This document shows positions 26,784-35,670 of a stretch of 64,000 nt of DNA, in pieces. The number at the start of each line of letters is the position of its first letter. Positions within the stretch are counted from its first letter, which is position 1. Source of the DNA: Pseudomonas sp. P5_109 (GTDB taxonomy: Bacteria; Pseudomonadota; Gammaproteobacteria; Pseudomonadales; Pseudomonadaceae). The DNA lies in NCBI RefSeq assembly GCF_034009455.1, contig NZ_CP125380.1, positions 4,353,501-4,417,500 on the forward strand, given 5' to 3'. A program made the translations under genes and the position numbers. The notes under the pieces are model-generated. The model did not search any database. It was given only the letters and a program-made list of their open reading frames with translations, and had not been told where the DNA came from.

Positions 26784-27425
26784 ATGCCCACGTTGAACCT
26801 GATCCAGCACCACCGCGCCGAAGGTCCCGGCGCCATCGCCGTTTGGGCCGAATCCCGAGGGCTGGCGCTGAAGGTGTTTCGCGCCGACCTCGGCCAATTG
26901 CCGCCCGTCAACGCCGATCCCGTGATCCTGCTGGGCGGGCCTTATGAATCCAATGCCGGCCCGGCCTGGCTGGAAGCCGAACGGCAATGGCTCGGAGGCA
27001 GTCTGGAGCTGGGTGCGGCCGTGTTCGCCATCTGCCTGGGGGCGCAGTTGCTGGCGTTGAGCCTGGGCGGGAATGTCCGGCGAATGGACCGGACCGAAAC
27101 CGGATGGACCACGGTGACCTTTATCGATGGGCAAACGCTGAAGGTGCTGGAGTGGCACGAAGACGCCATCGACCTGCCGCCTGCCGCGCAGTTGTTGGCC
27201 AGCAGCGCGCACTGTGCGCAGCAGATGTACCGCGCCGGGCCGACGCGGCTGGGGTTGCAGTTTCATCCGGAGTGGAACGCCGAGTCGGTGGCCATGCTCA
27301 ATGCGCATTTTGGCGATGAGTCGCCGTTGCCACGCGAGCCGCAGGACGGTGCGGATTACGCAGCGGTGGCCGGGTGGCTGGAGGCGACGCTGGATGAGTG
27401 GTGGGCGACTGCTGCCTGTAGCTGA
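26784..27425 (+). CDS. Class I glutamine amidotransferase-like protein
   Basis: 213 residues. The GATase fold has nucleophile C84 in FAICLGAQLLALSLGG and the His-Glu pair H161 and E163 in LQFHPEW, a full triad. The opening motif VILLGGPYESNAG is that of small stand-alone amidotransferases (YfeJ/GuaA-domain type) that either hydrolyse gamma-glutamyl compounds or serve an unknown synthetase. No synthetase partner is adjacent. ATG 26784 was preferred to 26760 for the usual N-terminus. The 330 bases upstream, shared with the binding protein, hold the promoters and no gene. Confidence 0.85.
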   Translation: MPTLNLIQHHRAEGPGAIAVWAESRGLALKVFRADLGQLPPVNADPVILLGGPYESNAGPAWLEAERQWLGGSLELGAAVFAICLGAQLLALSLGGNVRRMDRTETGWTTVTFIDGQTLKVLEWHEDAIDLPPAAQLLASSAHCAQQMYRAGPTRLGLQFHPEWNAESVAMLNAHFGDESPLPREPQDGADYAAVAGWLEATLDEWWATAACS

Positions 27426-27434
27426 AATACATAG

Positions 27435-27567
27435 CTGTGGCGAGGGGCTTGCCTGTGGCGAGGGGGCTTGCCCCCGTTGGAGTGCGAAGCGCTCCCAAAA
27501 CTCTCGACCATTTCCGAGATTCTGGGGTTGCTGCGCAACCCAACGGGGGCAAGCCCCCTCGCCACAA
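27435..27567. repeat. REPIN of the GTGGCGAGGGGG family, with extra half-REP
   Basis: Third copy of the element at 17248 and 22619. Like the second copy it is preceded by an abutting partial arm, and its spacer reads GTTGGAGTGCGAAGCGCTCC. Confidence 0.9.
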
Positions 27568-27587
27568 TGATCAGCGGTGTTTGAAGA

Positions 27588-28022
27588 TCAGCATTCGCAA
27601 CCAATCACGTCACGAGCGGGCCGCTGCACCCCGGCACTCAACTCAAACCCTTCATCCAGCCACCCGGTCACGCCGCCGATCATTTCCTTGACCGGATAAC
27701 CCAGGGCCGCCAGTTTCACTGCTGCCTTGTTCGCGCCGTTGCAGTGCGGCCCGGCGCAATACACCACGAACAGGCTGTTCTTCGGATAATCGGCCAAGCC
27801 TTCGGCAGTCAGCAAACGCCCGGGAATGTTGATCGCTCCCGGTACATGCCCGCGTTCGAACGCCAGCGGGCCGCGCACATCCACCAGAATGAAATCGACT
27901 TCAGCGCCCTGCTGGCTGGCGTGAACGTCGGAACAATCAGTTTCGAAAGTCAGACGGTTACTGAAATGCATCAGGGCGATGGCCGATGGGGCGGCGGGAA
28001 TTTCGCGAACCAGACTGGTCAT
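27588..28022 (-). CDS. Single-domain rhodanese-like sulfurtransferase
   Basis: 144 residues. The rhodanese fold is shown by VDVRGPLAFERGHVPGAINIP and the active-site loop VVYCAGPHCNGA with catalytic C89; a second Cys (C94) lies in the loop. The longer-than-usual loop (CAGPHCNGA) resembles the family often found beside FtrA-like regulators. The C-terminal CEC is unusual and could act in metal binding or redox. It is divergent from the FtrA-like gene at 28124, whose product probably regulates it. The ATG at 28022 was chosen rather than 28217 because the upstream part has no homology-like pattern and would overlap the divergent gene. Confidence 0.83.
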   Translation of the reverse strand: MTSLVREIPAAPSAIALMHFSNRLTFETDCSDVHASQQGAEVDFILVDVRGPLAFERGHVPGAINIPGRLLTAEGLADYPKNSLFVVYCAGPHCNGANKAAVKLAALGYPVKEMIGGVTGWLDEGFELSAGVQRPARDVIGCEC

Positions 28023-28123
28023 GCTGTGTACTCCAAAGTATCGGTGGGTGTAGGAAGACTTTATCCGCCAGCCACTTGCAGCTAAAGTGGCGCACAAGAC
28101 ACTCACCGGGAACTTTCCGCCAA

Positions 28124-29098
28124 ATGCACTCCAGCCCTGGATTGGTCGCGATTCTGGCCTACGACGGCCTCTGTACGTTCGAGTTCGGCATTGCCGTGGA
28201 GATCTTCGGCCTGGCACGACCCGAGTTCGATTTCCCGTGGTACGAGCATCGTATCGTCGCTGTCGATCAAGGCCCGATGCGTGCCATGGGCGGCATCCAG
28301 GTCCTGGCCGATGGCGGCATGGAAATGCTCGCCGATGCCCGCACCATCATCATCCCCGGCTGGCGCGACCGCAGTGCCGCGGTGCCGGCGGAACTGGTCG
28401 CCGCCCTGCGCCAGGCCCATGCGCGGGGGGCCCGGTTGCTGTCGATCTGCTCCGGTGTTTTCGTCCTCGCCGCCACCGGGTTGCTCGACGGGCGCGGTGC
28501 GACCACGCACTGGCGCTATACCTCGGAACTGGCCGAGCGTTTTCCCGGCATCCTGGTGGACCCGGACGTGCTGTATGTCGATTCCGGCCAGTTGATCACC
28601 TCCGCCGGCAGCGCGGCGGGCATCGATGCCTGCCTGCATCTGGTGGCACGGGATTTCGGCACCCAGGTGGCTAACTCCGTGGCGCGACGCCTGGTCATGT
28701 CGCCGCAACGCAGCGGTGGCCAGGCGCAATTCATTCCGACGCCGGTCAGTCCTACACCGCGCAGCGATCTTTCCCGCGTCATGCAGTGGGCCCGTGAGCG
28801 TCTGCACGAGCCGCTGGAAGTGCGCGACCTGGCCAGCGAAGCCGCCATGAGCGAACGCACCTTCCTGCGCCGCTTCACCGAGGCCAGTGGGCAGTCACCG
28901 AAAACCTGGTTGCAGCACGAACGCCTGGGCCGCGCCCGCGAACTGCTGGAAAGCAGCGACCAGAACACCGAGCAGATTGCCGAACGTTGTGGTTATCGCT
29001 CGGTGGAAAGCTTCCGGGTGGCCTTTCGCACAGTGGTTGGTGTGCCGCCGTCGGTGTATCGGGAGCGGTTTGGGCGTGGGGGCAGTGCTGGTTTTTGA
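28124..29098 (+). CDS. ftrA: FtrA/GlxA-like AraC regulator with DJ-1/PfpI domain
   Basis: 324 residues. The N-terminal DJ-1/PfpI domain (1-190) begins LVAILAYDGLCTFEFGIAVE and carries the nucleophile-position C109 in LLSICSGVF; the C-terminal AraC domain has LEVRDLASEAAMSERTFLRRF and TEQIAERCGYRSVESFRVAFR. This combination is the FtrA/GlxA group, where the DJ-1 fold is a sensor and not an active protease. It is divergent from the rhodanese gene with 101 bases between starts. ATG 28124 starts the DJ-1 fold; the frame is open upstream to 27986 inside the rhodanese gene. Confidence 0.85.
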   Translation: MHSSPGLVAILAYDGLCTFEFGIAVEIFGLARPEFDFPWYEHRIVAVDQGPMRAMGGIQVLADGGMEMLADARTIIIPGWRDRSAAVPAELVAALRQAHARGARLLSICSGVFVLAATGLLDGRGATTHWRYTSELAERFPGILVDPDVLYVDSGQLITSAGSAAGIDACLHLVARDFGTQVANSVARRLVMSPQRSGGQAQFIPTPVSPTPRSDLSRVMQWARERLHEPLEVRDLASEAAMSERTFLRRFTEASGQSPKTWLQHERLGRARELLESSDQNTEQIAERCGYRSVESFRVAFRTVVGVPPSVYRERFGRGGSAGF

Positions 29099-29114
29099 GG
29101 TGTTCTCGAGGGCC

Positions 29115-29183
29115 TCTTCGCGAGCAAGCCCGCTCCCACATTTGAAATGCAGTTCCCTGTGGGAGCGGGCTTGCTCGCGAAGG
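29115..29183. repeat. REP pair, outward orientation
   Basis: TTCGCGAGCAAGCCCGCTCC then GTGGGAGCGGGCTTGCTCGC with a short spacer between the converging ends of ftrA and cobF. Confidence 0.88.
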
Positions 29184-29205
29184 CGTCAGCCCGGTCACCG
29201 ACTAA

Positions 29206-29961
29206 TCAAGGCTTGCGCAGCAGATAGGTATCCATGATCCAGCCATTGGCCAGCCGCGCAGCCTTGCGCACCCGTTCGATTTCATCCGCCACATCCTTGA
29301 GCTTGCCGCTGATCAGGATTTCGTCCGGCGTCCCCAAATAGGCGCCCCAGTAAATCTCGGTGTCCTGATCCACCACCTGACGGTAAGCATCCTGAGCATC
29401 GAGCATCACCACCAGGCTCTCGGCATCGCTCACCTGCCCCGCCGCCAAACGCCGGCCTGTGGTGATTTCAACCGAGCGGCCAATCTGGTTGAGCGGCACC
29501 TTGTGCTGTGCCGCCAATGCCTGGACGCTGGTAATGCCGGGGATGACCTCGAACTCGAACGCGCAGGCGCCCGCGGCCTGGATCGCCTGAAGAATACGAA
29601 GGGTGCTGTCGTACAGCGTCGGATCGCCCCACACCAGAAAACCACCACACTGGCCGTCGGATAATTCCTCGCTGATCAGCCGTTCGAAGATCTGCTGCTT
29701 GGCCAGGTTCAGATCGTCGACACTGGTCCTGTAGTCCACCTCACCGCGCTCGCGCTCCGGGCTGTGGGCTTCGACAAAACGGTAATCGGGGTCGCTGATG
29801 TAGCGCTCGCAGATTTCGCGCCGCAGATCGATGAGTTTGTCTTTGCTCTCACCCTTGTCCATGAGAAAAAAAACATCGACCTGATTCAGCGCCTTGACCG
29901 CCTGCATCGTGATGTAGTCGGGATTGCCGGCACCGATGCCGATAACCAGGAGTTTTTTCAT
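29206..29961 (-). CDS. cobF: Precorrin-6A synthase (deacetylating)
   Basis: 251 residues. The tetrapyrrole methyltransferase fold is visible: LLVIGIGAGNPDYITMQAV at the N-terminus, the SAM pocket GGFLVWGDPTLYDSTLRIL and VIPGITSVQALAA. Together with the deacetylating-type C-terminus (EIYWGAYLGTPDEILISGKL) this is the CobF family, which methylates C-1 and removes the acetyl group of precorrin-5 in aerobic cobalamin synthesis. Its start overlaps the stop of the upstream phosphatase-like gene (TGATG), so the two are translationally coupled. No other cob gene or cobalamin riboswitch was seen near. Confidence 0.9.
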   Translation of the reverse strand: MKKLLVIGIGAGNPDYITMQAVKALNQVDVFFLMDKGESKDKLIDLRREICERYISDPDYRFVEAHSPERERGEVDYRTSVDDLNLAKQQIFERLISEELSDGQCGGFLVWGDPTLYDSTLRILQAIQAAGACAFEFEVIPGITSVQALAAQHKVPLNQIGRSVEITTGRRLAAGQVSDAESLVVMLDAQDAYRQVVDQDTEIYWGAYLGTPDEILISGKLKDVADEIERVRKAARLANGWIMDTYLLRKP

Positions 29962-30533
29962 CACCGCAGGTCCTCGGGGTCAGTGCCTGTCAACCGCAGC
30001 CGCCAGCGACCATGGAACCGCAACTCGACGGCCGACAGGGGTTCAACGTCGATCAGGCTGGACGACGCCCCCTGCAACACGTGCGTCAGCGCGGCGCGGA
30101 TGACAAAGGGATGGGTAATGGCAACGATGTGCCCTGGCGTCGATTGCAACGCGGTCAACCACGCGCCGATCCGTTCCTCCAATTGCAGCAGCGACTCGCC
30201 ACCGTGGGGCGCCGAAGCCGGGTCCACCAACCAATGCTGGAGTTCCTCGGCTGCAGTCTTTTGTAGCTCACTGATGCGCACACCGCCCCAACACCCGAAA
30301 TCGCAGTCCTTCAGCGCATCGACAACCTCCGCTGCGCTGCCGAAAAGCCCGGCGGTTTGCCGGGTGCGCAATTCCGGGCCACAAGCAAGCCGTGGAGTAC
30401 CCTCGAACTGATGGCAACGGGAAAGCCTGAGCGCTTGCCAATCCATCTCCAGAGGCTCGTCCAACGGAAAGCGCGCCAATTTCTGTGCGACGGTTCGAGC
30501 GTGGCAAATCAGGGTTAAACGGGTTGCCTGCAC
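29961..30533 (-). CDS. Histidine phosphatase-superfamily protein with altered RHG motif
   Basis: 190 residues. The superfamily pattern is present: an N-terminal strand plus His (LTLICHART), the basic pair in CGPELRTRQTAGLF and the second His in IVAITHPFVIRAALTHVL. The normal RHG motif is CHA here: the histidine that accepts phosphate is kept, but the flanking Arg and Gly are replaced by Cys and Ala, so catalysis may be altered or lost. CobC, the alpha-ribazole phosphatase, belongs to this fold, and coupling to cobF suggests a cobalamin-related role, but this is not a canonical CobC. Confidence 0.78.
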   Translation of the reverse strand: MQATRLTLICHARTVAQKLARFPLDEPLEMDWQALRLSRCHQFEGTPRLACGPELRTRQTAGLFGSAAEVVDALKDCDFGCWGGVRISELQKTAAEELQHWLVDPASAPHGGESLLQLEERIGAWLTALQSTPGHIVAITHPFVIRAALTHVLQGASSSLIDVEPLSAVELRFHGRWRLRLTGTDPEDLR

Positions 30534-31097
30534 CAGGAATCACTCTATGGATGGAAAGGAACGCTGACCACAGGTGAGCGCCATTGCGCAATTGTGCCGC
30601 AAGAAAGCAGGCCCCGGGGGTTGTTTAATTTTCCCGCTTGAAAGGGGTTCCTTCAGACATTTCCTGGCAGATTTTCTGTGATGGCTGACGGCAACTGAGG
30701 CAACCACCTACAAGACCTTGCGACATCGGTGTAGCCCCTTGGCACAGGCATTTCGCCCCTTTTTCGGGCACTGCCTGACGGCGCAAAAATTAACTAGACA
30801 GGCAGTACGCGATAATTAAATACTCCTTTCAACGGACTGTTAAAAACTGTAACCCGCTCATCCAGCAGGAGCCCGGATGCCTTTCTCGAACACCCGATCA
30901 ATGCGCCTGGCCAGGCATCACCTCCGGCCGAACTGTCCGTTCCTCGTTTAATGCGGTCCAGCACAAGAAGCATCTGACAAGAACAAGCGTGGCGCCTGAC
31001 AACGTTCCGGCGACCACCGATTTAATGTGTGGAAAAACCGACAGTGATAGTCAGGTTCGGCTCAAGCCGCCGAATCGTTTGATACAGGAGTGTCTCC
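30534..31097. other. Gene-free 564-base region, probable divergent promoters
   Basis: This gap lies between the divergent phosphatase-like gene and aruF. It contains an AT-rich section near 30790-30840 (GATAATTAAATACTCC) and several short inverted repeats (for example CATTTCGCCCC / GGGGCGAAATG-like), but no REP element, riboswitch or credible small ORF. It is unusual among the long gaps of this window in being free of REP sequences. Confidence 0.5.
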
Positions 31098-32114
31098 ATG
31101 CTGGTCTTGCGTCCAGTCGAGTTGGCCGACCTGCCCCAGTTGCAGAGGCTGGCTCGTGAAAGTCTCGTGGGCGTAACGTCCCTGCCCGACGACAGTGAAC
31201 GGTTGCGCGGTAAAATCCTCGATTCCTGTGCGTCGCTCGAGAAGGACGTCGAGGCTCATGGCCCGGAAAACTATTTCTTTGTGCTCGAAGACCTGGCGAC
31301 GCAGCACCTGGTCGGCTGTTCGGAAATCCTCGCCACGGCGGGGTACAGCGAGCCGTTCTACAGCCTGCGCAACCGGCACTTCACCAGTGCTTCGAGGGAG
31401 CTGAACATCGAGCACGGCGTACCCGCCTTGTCGTTGTGCCACGACCTCAGTGGCCACACCCTGCTGCGCGGCTTCCATATCGATGCCGCACGGGAACGCA
31501 GCGCACAGTCCGAACTGCTGTCGAGGGCGCGCCTGCTGTTCATCGCCGCCCACGCCCGGCGTTTTTCCGAAACAGTGATCACCGAGATCGTCGGCTACAG
31601 CAGTGATGACGGCCACTCGCCATTTTGGGACGCCGTGGGCAAGCATTTCTTCGATTTGCCCTACGTCGAGGCCGAACGCCTGTGCGGCCTGCAGAGCCGC
31701 ACCTTTCTCGCCGAACTGATGCCGCAGTATCCGATTTACGTGCCCATGCTGCCCCAGGCGGCACAGGACTGCATCGGCAGCATCCACCCCGACGGCCAGG
31801 AAGCCTTCGATATCCTTGAACGTGAAGGCTTCGAAACCAACAGTTACATCGATCTGTTCGACGGCGGCCCGACCCTGTATGCGCGCACGTCCGGCATTCG
31901 TTCCATCGCCCACAGCCAGTGCGCCATCACGCGGCCGGGAACTGTGATCGATCCCCGTGGCAGCTATCTGGTGAGCAACGATTCCTTGCAGGATTACCGG
32001 GCCATCGTCGCCGATCTTGAGTACATCAGCGGGCAACCCGTCACGCTTGACGCCGCCATGTGCGAGGCGCTGAAGGTGACCGAGGGCAGCCCGGTCAGGA
32101 TGATCGCCCTGTGA
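31098..32114 (+). CDS. aruF: Arginine/ornithine N-succinyltransferase, alpha subunit
   Basis: 338 residues, AstA family (acyltransferase of the GNAT-like fold). The N-terminus MLVLRPVELADLPQLQRLA, the core SLCHDLSGHTLLRGFHID and GHSPFWDAVGKHFFDLPYVEAERL, and the C-terminal FDGGPTLYARTSGIR are all typical. The enzyme moves succinyl from succinyl-CoA to arginine or ornithine, the first step of the arginine succinyltransferase pathway. In Pseudomonas it works as a heterodimer with AruG, encoded next. The start has ACAGGAGTGTCTCC upstream. The rest of the pathway (aruC, aruD, aruB, aruE) does not follow. Confidence 0.9.
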   Translation: MLVLRPVELADLPQLQRLARESLVGVTSLPDDSERLRGKILDSCASLEKDVEAHGPENYFFVLEDLATQHLVGCSEILATAGYSEPFYSLRNRHFTSASRELNIEHGVPALSLCHDLSGHTLLRGFHIDAARERSAQSELLSRARLLFIAAHARRFSETVITEIVGYSSDDGHSPFWDAVGKHFFDLPYVEAERLCGLQSRTFLAELMPQYPIYVPMLPQAAQDCIGSIHPDGQEAFDILEREGFETNSYIDLFDGGPTLYARTSGIRSIAHSQCAITRPGTVIDPRGSYLVSNDSLQDYRAIVADLEYISGQPVTLDAAMCEALKVTEGSPVRMIAL

Positions 32115-32163
32115 GTAGCCGTCAGATTCAGCGCCCCAGCACACGCGAACAAGGAACAGCCGC

Positions 32164-33198
32164 ATGATTGTCCGCCCGGTCCAGATCACCGACCTGCCCG
32201 CCCTGTTCACGCTGGTGCGCCAAGCCAGCCCGGGGCTTACCAGCCTGCCGGCCGACGAAGAACGCCTGGCCCACCGGATCCGCTGGGCCCAACGCACCTT
32301 CGCCGGGCAGGTCGACCGCGCCGATGCCGATTATCTGTTCGTGCTCGAGGACGACGAGCAGCAAGTGGTGGGCGTCAGTGCGCTGACGGGTGGCATCGGC
32401 CTGCGCGAGCCCTGGTACAACTACCGGGTAGGACTGACGGTCAGCGCGGCACCGGACCTGGGTATTCAGCGCCAGATGCAGACCCTGTTCCTGAGCAATG
32501 AATTGACTGGCCAATCGGAAATCTGCTCGCTGTACTTGCGCCCCGATCAGCGCCAGGGCAGCAACGGTCGTTTGCTTTCACTCGGGCGCTTGTTGTTTGT
32601 CGCCGAGTTTACGCAGCTGTTCGGCAACCGGCTCATCGCCGAACTGCGCGGCAGTGCCGACGAACGCGGTGGCTCGCCGTTCTGGGACAGCCTCGGCCGG
32701 CACTTTTTCAAGATGGATTTCAGCCACGCCGATCACTTGTCCGGGCTCGGCAACAAATCCTTCATCGCTGAACTCATGCCGCGCCAGCCGCTGTACACCT
32801 GCATGCTCACCGAACAGGCCCGGGCGGTGATCGGCAAGGCTCACCCCAATACCGAGCCAGCGCTGAAAATCCTCAGCGCCGAGGGGTTTGCCCACAAGGG
32901 CTACATCGATATCTTCGACGGCGGACCGGTCCTTGAAGCCCCGGTCTCCGGGATCCGCACCGTGCGCGATAGCCAGCCGCTGTCACTGGTCATCGGTTCG
33001 CTGGACGATAAGTCGCCCGTCTGGCTGATCCATAATCGCCGCCTGGAAAACTGTCGCATCACCTGCGCCCCGGCCAGGCAGATGGGCAACAGCCTGGTGG
33101 TTGATCGCCTGACCGCCAAGCGCTTGCAGCTGCAACCCGGCGACTCGGTGCGCGCCGTGCCGCTGCTTGACCAACGGCAGCAGGCCGTGGCGGCGTGA
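32164..33198 (+). CDS. aruG: Arginine/ornithine N-succinyltransferase, beta subunit
   Basis: 344 residues, same family and about the same length as AruF. It begins MIVRPVQITDLPALFTLV and has EICSLYLRPDQRQGSNGRLLSLG, GSPFWDSLGRHFFKMDFSHAD, KSFIAELMPRQPLYTCML and the C-terminal FDGGPVLEAPVSGIRTVRDS. The two subunits are clearly paralogues from an old duplication. A GAACAAGGAACAG ribosome site sits in the 49-base gap after aruF. Because the classical aru operon continues with aruD directly after aruG and here an unrelated enzyme follows 140 bases later, this may be a relocated or second copy. Confidence 0.9.
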   Translation: MIVRPVQITDLPALFTLVRQASPGLTSLPADEERLAHRIRWAQRTFAGQVDRADADYLFVLEDDEQQVVGVSALTGGIGLREPWYNYRVGLTVSAAPDLGIQRQMQTLFLSNELTGQSEICSLYLRPDQRQGSNGRLLSLGRLLFVAEFTQLFGNRLIAELRGSADERGGSPFWDSLGRHFFKMDFSHADHLSGLGNKSFIAELMPRQPLYTCMLTEQARAVIGKAHPNTEPALKILSAEGFAHKGYIDIFDGGPVLEAPVSGIRTVRDSQPLSLVIGSLDDKSPVWLIHNRRLENCRITCAPARQMGNSLVVDRLTAKRLQLQPGDSVRAVPLLDQRQQAVAA

Positions 33199-33340
33199 CT
33201 TATCAGCTTCATTGTTGCGACGTCAATCGTCCTTACCCAGCAAATTCGTCATCATTCTCTCCCTGCGCGCGTGATAGCCTTTTATTTCTTCGGCGTTGAC
33301 ACTTTTGCTCAAGCCCTTCCATTCCATTGGTGGAACTCAT

Positions 33341-34210
33341 ATGTCCAGGCTTTCCCATCAAGATTTGCGCCGCAATTTTCGCCAACTGTTCGCCTCCAAC
33401 ACCTGCTACCACACGGCCTCGGTGTTCGACCCGATGTCGGCGCGCATCGCCGCCGACCTCGGCTTCGAAGTCGGGATCCTGGGTGGTTCGGTCGCCTCGT
33501 TGCAAGTGCTGGGCGCTCCTGACTTTGCGTTGATTACCCTCAGCGAATTCGCTGAACAGGCCACCCGCATCGGCCGTGTCGCCCAGTTGCCGGTGATTGC
33601 CGACGCCGACCACGGCTACGGCAACGCGCTGAACGTCATGCGCACCATCGTCGAACTCGAACGTGCCGGCGTCGCCGCGCTGACCATCGAAGACACCCTG
33701 CTGCCCGCGCAGTTCGGCCGCAAATCCACCGACCTGATCACGGTCGCCGAAGGCGTCGGCAAGATCCGCGCGGCACTCGAAGCCCGCTGCGATAAGGAAA
33801 TGGCAATCATCGCCCGTACCCACGCCGGGATCCTGCCGGTGCAGGAAATCATCAGCCGCACCCGGCAATACCAGCAAGCCGGGGCCGACGGGATTTGCAT
33901 GGTCGGCGTAAAAGACTTCGACCATCTGGAGCAGATCGCCGAGCACCTGAGCGTGCCGTTGATGCTGGTGACCTACGGCAACCCGCTGCTACGCGATGAC
34001 AAGCGCCTGGCCGAACTGGGTGTGCGCGTGACCATCGACGGCCATGGCGCCTACTTCGCCGCGATCAAGGCGACTTACGACAGCCTGCGCGAACAACGCC
34101 AGATCCTCACCCAGACCTCGGACCTGAGCGCGACCGAACTGACCCACACCTACACGCAACCCGAGGAATACATCCGCTACGCGGAGGAATTCATGAGCGT
34201 GAAGGAATGA
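33341..34210 (+). CDS. Oxaloacetate decarboxylase-like protein (PEP mutase/isocitrate lyase superfamily)
   Basis: 289 residues. Opening [25 protein letters not shown], metal-binding [16 protein letters not shown] (D88, D90) and [13 protein letters not shown] match the superfamily, and the length and lack of the isocitrate-lyase KKCGH motif fit the group represented by P. aeruginosa PA4872, an oxaloacetate decarboxylase. It would convert oxaloacetate to pyruvate in the cytoplasm. ATG 33341 follows GGTGGAACTC, which overlaps a small TTCCATTGGTGGAA palindrome that could sequester the ribosome site. No terminator was seen after aruG, so read-through into this gene is possible. Confidence 0.85.
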   Translation: MSRLSHQDLRRNFRQLFASNTCYHTASVFDPMSARIAADLGFEVGILGGSVASLQVLGAPDFALITLSEFAEQATRIGRVAQLPVIADADHGYGNALNVMRTIVELERAGVAALTIEDTLLPAQFGRKSTDLITVAEGVGKIRAALEARCDKEMAIIARTHAGILPVQEIISRTRQYQQAGADGICMVGVKDFDHLEQIAEHLSVPLMLVTYGNPLLRDDKRLAELGVRVTIDGHGAYFAAIKATYDSLREQRQILTQTSDLSATELTHTYTQPEEYIRYAEEFMSVKE

Positions 34211-34230
34211 TCGTTTAAACCGACACGCCG

Positions 34231-34393
34231 CCTTCGCGAGCAAGCCCGCTCCCACAAGGATCTTGGGTGAATACAAAATTTGTGTTCAACAGAAATCAAC
34301 TGTGGGAGCGGGCTTGCTCGCGAAGGGGCCAGCACATCCAACACCACTGCCGCCTGACACACCGCCTTCGCGAGCAAGCCCGCTCCCACAGGC
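34231..34393. repeat. Three REP elements
   Basis: CTTCGCGAGCAAGCCCGCTC at 34232, an inverse arm near 34302 and a third forward arm near 34366, between the decarboxylase and the diguanylate cyclase gene. Confidence 0.9.
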
Positions 34394-34397
34394 TTAG

Positions 34398-35471
34398 TCA
34401 CACCGAGTTGAACAATTCGCGATGGGGTTTGCCGTTGCCGCAACAGATCACGCGGTTGCGCCCGGTGGTCTTGGCTTCGTACAGCGCATGATCGGCGTCG
34501 TTGAGCCAGAGTGTCGCGTCGGCGTGGGCCGGGTTGAATGACGCCAGGCCAATACTCAGGCTGACTTTCAGCGCCGGGTTCTGCTCGTAACCCAAGGTGG
34601 CGAAGCGATCGCGCAGGGCATCCATGACCACGGCGGCGCGGTTCAGGGGCAGGTCCGGGAGGATCACGCAGAACTCGTCACCGCCGTAGCGCCCGGCCAC
34701 GTCGGTCGCCCGAAGGTTCTGCCGGAGCATTTTGCTCAACTGGCGCAAGACGATATCACCGGCGACATGGCCGTAGGTGTCGTTGATGGCCTTGAAATGG
34801 TCGATGTCGATCAGGGCAATCGCCCCGCCCTTTTGCTGGCGTTTGCAACGTTGAAACTCGACCTCCAGCTGGTCCTTCCAGGTGCCATGGTTGAGCAGGC
34901 CCGTCAGGCTGTCGGTACGGCTCAGTGCCAGCAGTTCACGCTTTTGACGGCCGAGGGTATGGGCCTGGCGGAAGCAGATCCAACCCAGCGCCAGCGGATA
35001 CAGGCACAGCAACGGCAAACAGGCATAGAGCTGCAGCGGGCTGGTGGCGGGAATGAACGCCGGGGCGAAAATCTGCAAGCCAACACCCACGCCCAGCACT
35101 TGCGCGGCCGTCCCGGCCAACAGGAAGCGCATGCCGCCGATGGCCACGTTGTTCATGGCCATCATTGAAATGGTGGTCGCGCTGGGCAGTGGATTGAAAT
35201 GCATCGCGGCAATCCAGAAGCCGCCGAGGAAAGCATCGATCAGCAGATTGCGGTGTTCAGCGTGATAAGGCGTCCTGGCCCGGCGCGCCCATTGGTAAGC
35301 CAGGTGCGGCCAGACCACGCCGTTGAACCACATGAATGCCCAGACCCACGGCGCCGGATCGAGTGGATACATCGCCGCGCTCACGCACACCAATCCCAGG
35401 GCCACCCCGAGGATTCGCGATGTATAGAGCCTCCTGGCCAATGAAAATCCCTTTCCTCCCGCTTTTGCCAT
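34398..35471 (-). CDS. Diguanylate cyclase with MASE2 membrane sensor (AdrA/DgcC type)
   Basis: 357 residues. Residues ~15-165 form an N-terminal MASE2-like membrane domain with about four to six helices (MWFNGVVWPHLAYQWARRARTP is characteristic). The GGDEF domain follows: the active site is GGDEF at 263-267 and the inhibitory I-site RATD at 254-257, exactly five residues upstream, so the enzyme should be product-inhibited. It makes c-di-GMP at the inner membrane, the second messenger favouring biofilm and exopolysaccharide. No EAL domain. Single gene, divergent from the monooxygenase gene, with 200 bases between. Confidence 0.92.
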   Translation of the reverse strand: MAKAGGKGFSLARRLYTSRILGVALGLVCVSAAMYPLDPAPWVWAFMWFNGVVWPHLAYQWARRARTPYHAEHRNLLIDAFLGGFWIAAMHFNPLPSATTISMMAMNNVAIGGMRFLLAGTAAQVLGVGVGLQIFAPAFIPATSPLQLYACLPLLCLYPLALGWICFRQAHTLGRQKRELLALSRTDSLTGLLNHGTWKDQLEVEFQRCKRQQKGGAIALIDIDHFKAINDTYGHVAGDIVLRQLSKMLRQNLRATDVAGRYGGDEFCVILPDLPLNRAAVVMDALRDRFATLGYEQNPALKVSLSIGLASFNPAHADATLWLNDADHALYEAKTTGRNRVICCGNGKPHRELFNSV

Positions 35472-35670
35472 AGGGCCTCTGTGCCACTCGACGGAATGCG
35501 ATAACAGCCTGTGCCTGTTCGCTGGAGTCTATCAGGGCGAGATCAAATAGCCATCACCGGTCGGCAGACTGAATATCGCGACATCACGCCCGCATAAAAG
35601 CAAAAGCCTCGTCTGCAGAAACGGCTATACATGAAAGAAGGGGATGATCGATGACCATAAGAGGAGGCCC

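Noticed and set aside
30739..30756. A sigma-54-like TTGGCAC … promoter before aruF
   Set aside because: TTGGCAC is present, but the -12 GC is not at the required distance (TTTCGC instead of TTGC).
30534..31097. A cobalamin riboswitch upstream of the cobF operon
   Set aside because: No B12-box (GCCACTG) or other conserved part was found on the minus strand.
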